Assembly: GCA_021791615.1 (NCBI GenBank)
Contig: JAJYWG010000156.1
Span: 1 to 64,000, forward strand
Origin: Actinomycetes bacterium
GTDB lineage: Bacteria > Actinomycetota > Acidimicrobiia > Acidimicrobiales > RAAP-2
Direction of reading: 5' to 3'
DNA length: 64,000 nt
Below are positions 54,611 to 64,000 of the stretch, piece after piece; positions within the stretch are counted from its first letter, which is position 1, and each line of letters begins with the position of its first letter. A model generated the notes under the pieces. It ran no database searches, had not been told where the DNA came from, and was given only the letters and a program-made list of their open reading frames with translations. The position numbers and the translations under genes are program-made.

Positions 54611-54685
54611 GCCCGAGGGCACGGACCGCGCCTTTCGGGTGTGCCCGGCGACAAGGCTCGCGCTGCCCTGGTGTGCCCGAGGGCA
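54611..54685. promoter_or_regulatory. Two similar palindromes upstream of nadA
   Basis: GCCCGAGGGC occurs at 54611-54620 and, as the longer palindrome TGCCCGAGGGCA, at 54674-54685. The 64-base spacing, about six helical turns, in the divergent uvrC-nadA region would suit a dimeric regulator binding twice. GC-rich chance palindromes are common, so the call is weak. Confidence 0.3.
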
Positions 54686-54790
54686 TAGAGTGGGGTTGCC
54701 GGCCTGGTACCCCGGCGACATACTTCGCACCGAGGCCGACAACCCCGCGGATGGGCGACCAGGCTGTCCCCGCCGGCCGAAACGGTGCCG

Positions 54791-54804
54791 TCCCCAAAAG
54801 GGGG
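54791..54804 (+). promoter_or_regulatory. Hairpin covering the nadA ribosome binding site
   Basis: TCCCCAAAAGGGGG forms a four- to five-pair stem with an AAAA loop whose 3' side is the purine-rich Shine-Dalgarno sequence of nadA, 7 bases before the ATG. Folding would mask the site and lower translation. Confidence 0.4.
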
Positions 54805-54810
54805 TCCATC

Positions 54811-55926
54811 ATGATCCGGCTCCAACGTCCGCTCCCCGAGCGCTACACCGGCGCGGCTCCCGACGAGCTCGCCGAGATGATCGCCGACGCCCGGGCCGAG
54901 CTGGGCGCCCGCCTCATCGTCCTCGGCCACCACTACCAACGCGACGACATCATGTGCTGGGCCGATGCCCGGGGCGACTCGTTCGGTCTCTCGCGCATCG
55001 CCGCCGACCAGGGGGAAGCCGAGTACGTCGTGTTCTGCGGCGTGCATTTTATGGCGGAGTCGGCGGACATCCTCACCGGTCCGCACCAGCACGTGCTGCT
55101 CCCTGACCTGAACGCCGGCTGCTCGATGGCCGACATGGCAGACGTCGAGGCCGTCGAGGATGCCTGGGCAGAACTGGCAGAGGTCACCGACGTGGACCGG
55201 ATCGTGCCGATCACGTACATGAACTCCTCTGCCGCGCTCAAGGCGTTCGTGGGGCGGCACGGTGGCTCGGTCTGCACGTCTTCCAACGCCCGGGCGGTCC
55301 TCACCTGGGCCCTAGGCGACCAGGGCTCGGGCCGGCCACGCGGGGACAAGGTGCTGTTCGTTCCCGATCAGCACCTCGGCCGCAACACCGGGTTCCAGCT
55401 CGGCTACCGGGCCGAGGAGATGGTCGTGTGGGATCCGAGGCAGGTGCTGGGCGGATGCGAAGAGAAGGACATCAAAGAAGCGCGCTTGCTGTTGTGGAGG
55501 GGTCACTGCTCGGTCCACCAGCGGTTCCGTCCCGAGCACGTCGAGTCGTTCCGGCGCGAGCATCCCGAGGGCATCGTCATCGTCCACCCCGAGTGCGCCC
55601 ATGAGGTCGTCGAGGTGGCCGACGAGGTCGGGTCGACCGACGCCATCATCCGAGCGGTCGCGGCCGCTCCATCCGGGTCGGTCATCGGCGTGGGCACCGA
55701 GATCCACTTGGTCAATCGCCTCGACCACGAGTCGCCGGACAAGACCGTCCTCTGCCTGGACCCTCTGGTCTGCCCGTGCTCCACGATGTCACGTATCGAC
55801 CCTATGCACCTCGCCTGGATCCTCGAGGGGCTGGTGGCCGGGGACGTGCGCAACCAGATCACCGTCGACGACGAGACCACCAGGTGGGCCAGGGTCGCGC
55901 TGGAGCAGATGCTCGCCACGGTCTGA
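54811..55926 (+). CDS. nadA: Quinolinate synthase
   Basis: NadA condenses iminoaspartate and dihydroxyacetone phosphate to quinolinate, the first pyridine of NAD synthesis, using a 4Fe-4S cluster. Cluster cysteines are in LNAGCSMADMAD, a middle Cys in the LWRGHCSVH or VLGGCEEKD region, and CPCSTMSRI near the end. VLGHHYQRDDI and the MNSSAALKAFVG block are conserved. The ATG at 54811 has AAGGGGG upstream and gives 371 residues. nadB and nadC are not adjacent. The reading frame extends far upstream but only as an antisense shadow of uvrC. Confidence 0.94.
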   Translation: MIRLQRPLPERYTGAAPDELAEMIADARAELGARLIVLGHHYQRDDIMCWADARGDSFGLSRIAADQGEAEYVVFCGVHFMAESADILTGPHQHVLLPDLNAGCSMADMADVEAVEDAWAELAEVTDVDRIVPITYMNSSAALKAFVGRHGGSVCTSSNARAVLTWALGDQGSGRPRGDKVLFVPDQHLGRNTGFQLGYRAEEMVVWDPRQVLGGCEEKDIKEARLLLWRGHCSVHQRFRPEHVESFRREHPEGIVIVHPECAHEVVEVADEVGSTDAIIRAVAAAPSGSVIGVGTEIHLVNRLDHESPDKTVLCLDPLVCPCSTMSRIDPMHLAWILEGLVAGDVRNQITVDDETTRWARVALEQMLATV

Positions 55927-55958
55927 CCGACACTTCGGCGGGCACGTCCCTCGGGGCA

Positions 55959-55973
55959 CCCGAAGCGCTCGGG
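55959..55973. terminator. Hairpin after nadA
   Basis: CCCGA-AGCGC-TCGGG is a perfect five-pair stem 33 bases after the nadA stop, in the convergent gap with the DHA2 exporter. No T-run follows. It is a plausible GC-type terminator and touches the start of the 12-bp repeat array. Confidence 0.4.
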
Positions 55974-56038
55974 ATGGCGCTCAGGACGCTGCTCAGTACG
56001 CCGCTCGGGACGCTGCTCAGGATGGCGCTCAAGACGCC
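55967..56038. repeat. 12-bp tandem repeat, six units, over a gene end
   Basis: Six successive 12-base units start with GCTC at 55967, 55979, 55991, 56003, 56015 and 56027, for example GCTCAGGACGCT and GCTCAGGATGGC. The stop codon of the exporter gene on the minus strand (56029-56031) lies in the last unit. Confidence 0.85.
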
Positions 56039-57563
56039 GGCGTGCCGATCCCCTCGGGTTGCCTCTCTGCCTGACGCCGCGTCATCGCACCCTTGCGTCC
56101 ACGACTGGCGGAGAAGAGTGCGGCCAGCACCAAGAAGCCCATCGACGCGTAGAAGGCCGAGTGCAGCCCTCCGGTGAAGACGTCGGCCACGTGGCCGTGG
56201 AGCCGAGCCGTACCGACGAAGATGGCAAAAGCCACGTGCCGCGGAATGGAGCGCGACGCGATCAAGATCGCCATGGAGAACGAGAAGACCATGCCGGTGT
56301 TCTGGAAGGTGCGAAGCATGCCTGAGGAGATCCCGAAAACCTCCGGCGGCGACGCTTTCATCACCGCCGAGCTGTTGGCCGGGAAGAAGCTGCTGCCCCC
56401 GATCCCGTTGACGACACTCGCCACGACGACGAGCCACAGGCCGGTCGTGTTCCCGAGATGCGCGTAGAGGAACAGCGCCACGACCTGGACCGCCAGCCCG
56501 AGGGTGGCCGGTATGACCGGTCCGATCCGATCGGCGAGGCGTCCGGAGAACGGCCCGACCACGCCTCCGATCACGTAGCCGGGCACGAGGAGCAGCGACG
56601 CGTGGAGCGGGGACAGGTCGCGTGGACCCTGGAGGTACATGATGACGAGGAACAGAACCGCGTAGTTGGCCAGGCCCTGGAAGAGCGACGCCAGCAGTGA
56701 AGGGGACATCGTCGGGATCCGGAAGAGCGACAGGTGGACCATCGGCTCGGACTGTGCTCGCTCCACGGCGACGAAGACGCCGAGCATGACCAACCCTCCG
56801 ACGAAGAAGCCCGCGATCGTCGGGTCGAGGGACTCGGTGGACAGGTTCGTCACGGCCCACAGGATGCCGAAGAGGGCGAGCCCGGCACTGACCATGCCGA
56901 CGACGTCCAGCCGGTGGCTCTGGCGCTCACCGCGGTCATGGAGCACTCGCAAGGCGAGCGTCACGGCCACGATACCAATCGGGACGTTGATCCAGAAGAT
57001 CCACCGCCACGAGACGTACGTGACGATGAGGCCTCCCAGGACGATCCCGAGCACGGCGCCCGTGCTCCAGCCGATGCCGTTGAACCCGTAGGCCTTGCCC
57101 CGTTTCTCGGGGGGGAAGAGGTCGGCGATGACGGCGCCGCTGTTGGCCGAGACGAGCGCGCCCCCGACGCCCTGGAGGACCCGGAAGGCGATGATGGTGC
57201 CCTCGTTCCACGAGAGGGCGCATAGGGCCGACCCGACGATGAAGACGACGAAGCCGGCCTCGTACATCCGGACCCGGCCGAACATGTCGCCCAGGCGACC
57301 CACTTGGGAGGCCAGGAGCGTCACGGTGAGCAGGTAGCCGATGATGATCCAGATCACCGAAGCCAGGGCGACGTGTAGGCCCTGCTCGATCTCGGGCAAG
57401 GCAAGGACGACGATGGTGGTGTCCACGGCGGTGATGAGGACCCCGGTCATCACCACCGCCAGTGCCAGGCCGGTCCCGCCCCGTGCCCCGGTGCGACCCT
57501 GGTGGGCCGGCGGTTCGCCGCCGCTGCCCTCGGTGCCGGCCCGGCTGCCCTGGGCCTCGGGGG

Positions 57564-57567
<4 letters not shown>
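56029..57567 (-). CDS. DHA2-type MFS exporter downstream of uvrA
   Basis: A 512-residue, about 14-helix transporter of the EmrB/QacA group. Motif A is [12 protein letters not shown], the [12 protein letters not shown] stretch in helix 1 matches DHA2 drug pumps, and motif C lies in [14 protein letters not shown]. Its ATG overlaps the uvrA stop (ATGA), so it is translated from the same message as uvrA and probably the adenylation/PLP/carrier cassette upstream. It is related to, but distinct from, the MarR-linked exporter at 4470. It could export the cassette's product; the alternative is a general drug pump placed by chance. Confidence 0.9.
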
Positions 57568-60410
<2,843 letters not shown>

Positions 60411-60419
60411 GAAGCGAGA

Positions 60420-60680
60420 CTACCCGCCTCCGACGCCGAACCTCTCGTAGATGTCGGCCATCGTGAAGAAGCTCGGCAGGTCGTCGGCCCCGATCTCGAT
60501 CGGGTGGCCGACCAGCTCTTCGAGGAAGCCTATGGTCTCGATGAGCCCGAAGGAGTCGAGGTACCCCGTGGTCCAGAGCTGGGTGTCGGGGTCGAGCTCG
60601 CCGTCGAGATCGGGACGCTGGCCGACGAGGAACGCCTGGAGCTTGGCGTAGAACTCCTCGGGGTCGAGAGGAGCGGTCAC
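60420..60680 (-). CDS. Acyl/peptidyl carrier protein
   Basis: An 86-residue phosphopantetheine-binding protein. The attachment serine is Ser43 in [10 protein letters not shown], the DS-x-G-[LM] motif. The acidic helices around it, and [12 protein letters not shown] at the end, fit a discrete carrier protein like DltC or a type II peptidyl carrier protein. The GTG start overlaps the stop of the PLP enzyme (GTGA). It most likely holds an amino acid loaded by the adenylation enzyme two genes upstream while the PLP enzyme acts on it; this is inference from the operon. Confidence 0.88.
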   Translation of the reverse strand: MTAPLDPEEFYAKLQAFLVGQRPDLDGELDPDTQLWTTGYLDSFGLIETIGFLEELVGHPIEIGADDLPSFFTMADIYERFGVGGG

Positions 60681-61807
60681 CGGCCCGGACCACCGGTGAG
60701 GGCCACCAGGACGCCCTCGGAGCCTTTCAGATCGCCCTGCTCCCAGAGCCGGTAGACGCTCGAGAGGGCGACGGCCGCCGAGTCGCCGAGCGGGACCTCG
60801 TGGCTGTGGCGCGTGAGGGCGGCCGCGATCTCCGAGGAGGTGACGTCCACGAACCCTCCCCCCGAGCTGCGCACGGCCCGGGCCACGTAGTCGAAGCTCG
60901 AGAACGGGTCACCGAGGAGGATGGCCGAGGCCAGGCCGTCGGGGTCCGGCTCGGTGAGCCGGGCGTTCCCCCCGCTCTCGACCGAGCGCCAGGCCCGTAC
61001 CATGGGAGCGCAGCTCGTCTGCTGGGCGCAGAACAGGCGGGGCGTCCTGCCCCAGCGTGCGACCGCAGCGCTCTGCTCGGCAGCACGGGCGGCCGCCACC
61101 ATCCCGAGGCCACTGGCCACCGCCTGGACCACCGTGTCGACCCGGCCCCCCATGCGGTCGACCTCGTCGAAGGCCTCGAGGTACGCCAGCTTCGCCCCCT
61201 CGCGGCGCCCGAGGTTGAAGAACCCGCCTTCGGAGACCTCGCCGGGCTCGAGCTCGGCACGGGACCGCTGGCCGGCCATGACGTAGTCGCCGTCCACCCG
61301 CACGATCTCGAGCGCCGGGTTGGGCGGTCCGAGCCGGGATGCCGGGACGTCGGCCGAGACGAACGCCCGGGCCGAGAGCTCGGGGTAGAACTGCAGGCCC
61401 CAGGCATAGGCAGCCGCGGTGTTGCCGGTCGAGCTCAAGACGAACCGCTCGACGCGGCGCGCCAGCATGAGTGGCAGGGCGACGGCGATGAGGCGGTCCT
61501 TGGTCGAGCCGGTGGGCAGGACGCCTTCGACTTTGGCGAAGATCGGGATCCCGTCGAGCTCGCAGAGCAGCACGGTCGGCGTGGGCTCGATGGCGATCCG
61601 GCACAACGAGCGCTCCGGGACCGGCAGGAGGTCCCAGTAGCGATCCAGCGAGTCGGTGTCGCCGGGCTGGAGCACGGCGCGCACCGGGCCGTAGCGCGCT
61701 TCCACCATTCCCTCGCACACCGCGCAGCGCCCCGACAGGTCCTGGTCGGTCGCGCCGCAGTCCACACAGGCGAGCGACACCGACGGCGCGCGCACCGCGC
61801 CGCTCAC
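60677..61807 (-). CDS. Threonine-synthase-like PLP-dependent enzyme with zinc ribbon
   Basis: A 376-residue fold-type II PLP enzyme. A four-Cys zinc ribbon opens it (C14, C17, C28, C31: CVDCG and CAVC). The Schiff-base lysine is Lys103 in TGSTKDRL, the substrate loop is SSTGNTAAAYA, and the phosphate loop is ASGLGMVAAARA. Threonine synthase is the closest named relative, but the motifs also occur in diaminopropionate and other beta/gamma-replacement enzymes. It lies between a stand-alone adenylation enzyme and a carrier protein with GTGA overlaps on both sides, so it probably acts in the same pathway, perhaps on a carrier-bound substrate. A plain threonine synthase role is possible but would not explain the context. 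Confidence 0.85.
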   Translation of the reverse strand: MSGAVRAPSVSLACVDCGATDQDLSGRCAVCEGMVEARYGPVRAVLQPGDTDSLDRYWDLLPVPERSLCRIAIEPTPTVLLCELDGIPIFAKVEGVLPTGSTKDRLIAVALPLMLARRVERFVLSSTGNTAAAYAWGLQFYPELSARAFVSADVPASRLGPPNPALEIVRVDGDYVMAGQRSRAELEPGEVSEGGFFNLGRREGAKLAYLEAFDEVDRMGGRVDTVVQAVASGLGMVAAARAAEQSAAVARWGRTPRLFCAQQTSCAPMVRAWRSVESGGNARLTEPDPDGLASAILLGDPFSSFDYVARAVRSSGGGFVDVTSSEIAAALTRHSHEVPLGDSAAVALSSVYRLWEQGDLKGSEGVLVALTGGPGR

Positions 61808-63408
61808 GAGGGCTCCTCCGGTACTGCGGCGAGTGCGCGGGTGGCGTCGGGATCCCACTTGCCGTGGGCATTGGCAACGAGCTCGGGCACGATCCACACC
61901 TTGGCCGGGACGGCGGCAGCCGGAAGGTTGGCCCGGAGGTGCTCGAGCACGGCAGCGACGGTGGGAGTCCGGGCGTCCTCGGGCACGACGAACAGCTCCA
62001 GCCCTCCGAGGCCGCTCTGGCTCACCGACACGGCCACCTGGTCGACTCCGGGGACGGCCAGGGCCAGGTCGTGCACCTCGGTGATCTCGATGCGGTAGCC
62101 GCGCACCTTGACCTGCTCGTCCAGCCGGCCGAGGTAGTGGAGCACGCCGTCACGGACAACGACACGGTCCCCGGTGCGGTACGCACGCGACGAGCGAGCG
62201 GCGGTGGCCGCGGGCCCGGCGATGATCGCCTCGTCGAGGAACCGGTCACGGTCGCTCTCGCCTCCGCCCAGGTAGCCGTCGGCCACGCACGCCCCGGCAA
62301 GGACCAGCTCGCCTTCGTCACCGGGCGGCACCGGTCGCAGCTCCTCGTCGAGGACGTAGGCCCTCGAGTTCCACACGGGCGTGCCGATCGGCAGCGCGCC
62401 GTCGCCCGCCACCGCGGCAGAGTCGAACCGGTACGCGGTGCACCCGACCGTGGCCTCGGTCGGACCGTAGTGATTGAGGAGAGCGACGCCGTCGAGGCGC
62501 TCCGCGAGGCCGGTCACCAACGCCGCGTCCAGCCGCTCTCCGCCGAACATCACGGTCCGGGTCACCTGGCGGTAGTCGGGCCGGGCGATGCGCTCGAACA
62601 GGCGCACGTGCGACGGGGTGATCTTCACGAACGCGAAGGGACGCTCCCGGGGGGCGAGCCACGGGCGAGGGTCCCAGCTGTCGGGTACGAGCTGTACCGC
62701 ACCCCCGACGAAGAGCGGGAGCCACAGGCAGGTGACAGCGTGGTCGAAGCCCAGGCTGGCAAAGCACGGCGTCGCGTCGTCGGGGCCGAACCCGGTCAGC
62801 TCCCGCGACCAGCCCAGGTAGTTGGTCAGCGCGCGGTGGCCGACCAGGACGCCCTTGGGCAGCCCGGTCGAGCCGGTCGTGAACACGGTGTAGGCGATCG
62901 CCTCGGGCCCTGCGACCGGCTCCAGGTCCGGGGCGCTGTGCGGGCCGGCGTGGATGTCCACGGTCGCAAGGCCCTGCGGCAGGCTCCCCGCCAGCGACGC
63001 GGCGTCCGCGCAGACCATCACCCGCGGGTCGCCGACCTCGAGGATCCGACGAACCCGGGCGGCGGGGTAGGTGGGGTCGATGGGAAGGTACGACGCGCCG
63101 AGGGCCATCGCAGCGACCGACGCAGCGACGACCGGCGCCGAGCGCGTGGCCCAGATGGCGACCTGGTCGCCGGCGCGGACACCGGCGCCGGCCAAGGCAT
63201 CGGCCAGGCGTGACGCGTGGTCCCATAGCTCGGCGTAGGAGAGCGGCGGCTGCTCGCCCGACAGGATGGCCGGGTGATCGGACCGCTCTCGGGCATGCCT
63301 GGCGATGGCATCGACCACGGTCGCAGCACCGGCGTCCACCGTCTCCCCGCTCAGGGCCGCGAGCGGCGCGGCGAGGCCGGACGCGGCGAGGCTGGTTGTC
63401 GTGCTCAT
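61804..63408 (-). CDS. Stand-alone amino-acid adenylation enzyme (NRPS A-domain/DltA type)
   Basis: A 534-residue AMP-forming ligase. Core motifs in order: A2-like LGASYLPIDPTYP (103-115), A3 TTGSTGLPKGV (177-187), A4 LGFDHAVTCLW (219-229), A5 NHYGPTE (312-318), A7 YRTGD (410-414), A8 GRLDEQVKVRGYRIE and A10 NAHGKWD with Lys517. The Asp in FDHAV is the residue that binds an amino group in amino-acid-activating domains, so the substrate is probably an amino acid. No condensation or carrier domain is attached; the separate carrier protein two genes on is the likely acceptor. It starts 36 bases after uvrB with no evident own promoter. Confidence 0.9.
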   Translation of the reverse strand: MSTTTSLAASGLAAPLAALSGETVDAGAATVVDAIARHARERSDHPAILSGEQPPLSYAELWDHASRLADALAGAGVRAGDQVAIWATRSAPVVAASVAAMALGASYLPIDPTYPAARVRRILEVGDPRVMVCADAASLAGSLPQGLATVDIHAGPHSAPDLEPVAGPEAIAYTVFTTGSTGLPKGVLVGHRALTNYLGWSRELTGFGPDDATPCFASLGFDHAVTCLWLPLFVGGAVQLVPDSWDPRPWLAPRERPFAFVKITPSHVRLFERIARPDYRQVTRTVMFGGERLDAALVTGLAERLDGVALLNHYGPTEATVGCTAYRFDSAAVAGDGALPIGTPVWNSRAYVLDEELRPVPPGDEGELVLAGACVADGYLGGGESDRDRFLDEAIIAGPAATAARSSRAYRTGDRVVVRDGVLHYLGRLDEQVKVRGYRIEITEVHDLALAVPGVDQVAVSVSQSGLGGLELFVVPEDARTPTVAAVLEHLRANLPAAAVPAKVWIVPELVANAHGKWDPDATRALAAVPEEPS

Positions 63409-63444
63409 GGTCGAAATACTCGATTCCCCTGGATGGTCTGCTCC

Positions 63445-64000
63445 TCAGAGAATAGGCGGCGGAGAGCCCGGCGAGCGACCGTCGCCACCGGACCCGCTGC
63501 TCGAGACACGTCGGAGCTCGGCCATCTCGTCGCGGATGCAAGCCGCCTCCTCGAACCTGAGGTCGGCTGCGGCGGCCTCCATCTCCTCTCGCAGGCGAGA
63601 GAGCAGCTCGTCGACCTCCACGAGCGACCCGGCATCGGGGGACCACCCGCTCCCCCCCACCGCTTCTCTCGTCCGCACGACGCGGGCAGCCCGCCCGGCC
63701 CGGACGTCACTGCGGCTGCGAGCAGCTCGGCCGGCGCCGTCGGGACCGCGGAGGCGTTCGAGGATGTCGGTGACCGCTTTGCGGATCGTCTGGGGATCGA
63801 TGCCGTGCTCGGCGTTGTAGGCGATCTGCAACGCCCGGCGGCGTTGGGTCACCCCGATCGCCTCGCGCATCGAGTCGGTCACGGTGTCGGCGTAGAGGAC
63901 CACCTTGCCGTCCACGTTGCGGGCGGCCCGGCCCATGGTCTGGACCAGCGAGGACGCCGATCGCAGGAAACCCTCCTTGTCGGCGTCGAGGATGGCCACG
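63445..64000 (-). CDS. uvrB: Excinuclease ABC subunit B, C-terminal part (cut by window edge)
   Basis: The last 184 codons of uvrB; the 5' part lies beyond the right edge. The helicase motif VI region [20 protein letters not shown] is visible, then ITDSM-like [20 protein letters not shown] and [15 protein letters not shown]. The UVR domain that contacts UvrC is [20 protein letters not shown] followed by [15 protein letters not shown]. UvrB verifies damage found by UvrA. It heads the run uvrB-adenylase-PLP enzyme-carrier-uvrA-exporter. Confidence 0.95.
   Translation of the reverse strand, partial: VAILDADKEGFLRSASSLVQTMGRAARNVDGKVVLYADTVTDSMREAIGVTQRRRALQIAYNAEHGIDPQTIRKAVTDILERLRGPDGAGRAARSRSDVRAGRAARVVRTREAVGGSGWSPDAGSLVEVDELLSRLREEMEAAAADLRFEEAACIRDEMAELRRVSSSGSGGDGRSPGSPPPIL

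Noticed and set aside
53335..54810. Very long plus-strand open frame continuous with nadA, antisense to uvrC
   Set aside because: It is an antisense shadow of uvrC caused by GC-rich codons. nadA similarity and its ribosome binding site begin at 54811.
60677..61807. Assigning this gene as thrC (threonine synthase) outright
   Set aside because: Motifs agree, but the operon with an adenylation enzyme and a carrier protein makes a different substrate at least as likely.
63445..64000. Independent small gene at the right edge
   Set aside because: Motifs show it is the C-terminal part of uvrB cut by the window.

Overview
This 64 kb window is high-GC actinobacterial chromosome, most plausibly from the class Acidimicrobiia. 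The evidence is the strongly GC-biased third codon positions, the gene orders scpA-scpB-rluB and uvrC-rapZ-yvcK-gap-pgk-tpi-secG, a DUF3151 protein, an AroH-type chorismate mutase next to tyrA, and a secreted protein built from the YW-x5-DGG-[IV]-F repeats common in that class. The taxonomic call is inference from gene content; no rRNA gene is present.

Layout. 1-1760: weak remnants of a decayed gene, one orphan small protein and a tRNA-Pro(GGG). 1846-6416: a minus-strand MarR regulator/methyltransferase/serine hydrolase group divergent from a DHA2-type exporter, with a candidate MarR operator over the exporter -10 box. 6423-9964: der GTPase, a DUF512 radical SAM protein, a zinc-ribbon membrane protein and a gamma-carbonic-anhydrase-like protein. 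10068-11936: ispH and a family 2 glycosyltransferase. 11960-18452: a tightly coupled minus-strand operon scpA-scpB-rluB-aroH-tyrA-(aroA-cmk fusion)-plsC. 18537-19517: trpS. 19608-28596: a long minus-strand run with a histone-like protein, tlyA, nadK, recN, pyrG, a NUDIX hydrolase, xerD, a DksA/TraR protein and an M50 protease. 28732-38284: a HAD phosphatase, a sugar ABC importer (ATPase, two permeases, lipoprotein), an L,D-transpeptidase with five 42-residue repeats, a GH36-like alpha-galactosidase and DUF3151. 38376-40106: an exported protein related to the N,N-dimethylformamidase large subunit.

40107-45224 is the accessory region: a PIN protein, a 44-residue basic protein, a metallophosphoesterase, a short orphan, a NYN-domain protein and a decayed large serine recombinase abutting tRNA-Leu(GAG), with a diverged 58-bp direct repeat flanking part of it. 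45303-54585 returns to housekeeping: a peptide-binding lipoprotein, secG, tpiA, pgk, gap, yvcK, rapZ and uvrC. whiA, which usually lies between yvcK and gap, is absent there. nadA follows at 54811.

56029-64000 holds the most unusual arrangement. uvrB and uvrA are separated by a three-gene cassette with GTGA overlaps: a stand-alone adenylation enzyme, a threonine-synthase-like PLP enzyme and a carrier protein. A second DHA2 exporter follows uvrA with an ATGA overlap. The cassette looks like a small carrier-protein-dependent amino-acid-modifying pathway co-transcribed with nucleotide excision repair genes; its product cannot be told from sequence.

A recurring trait is short tandem repeats at gene ends (28690, 35863, 52558, 55967), several of which contain the stop codons of the neighbouring genes.
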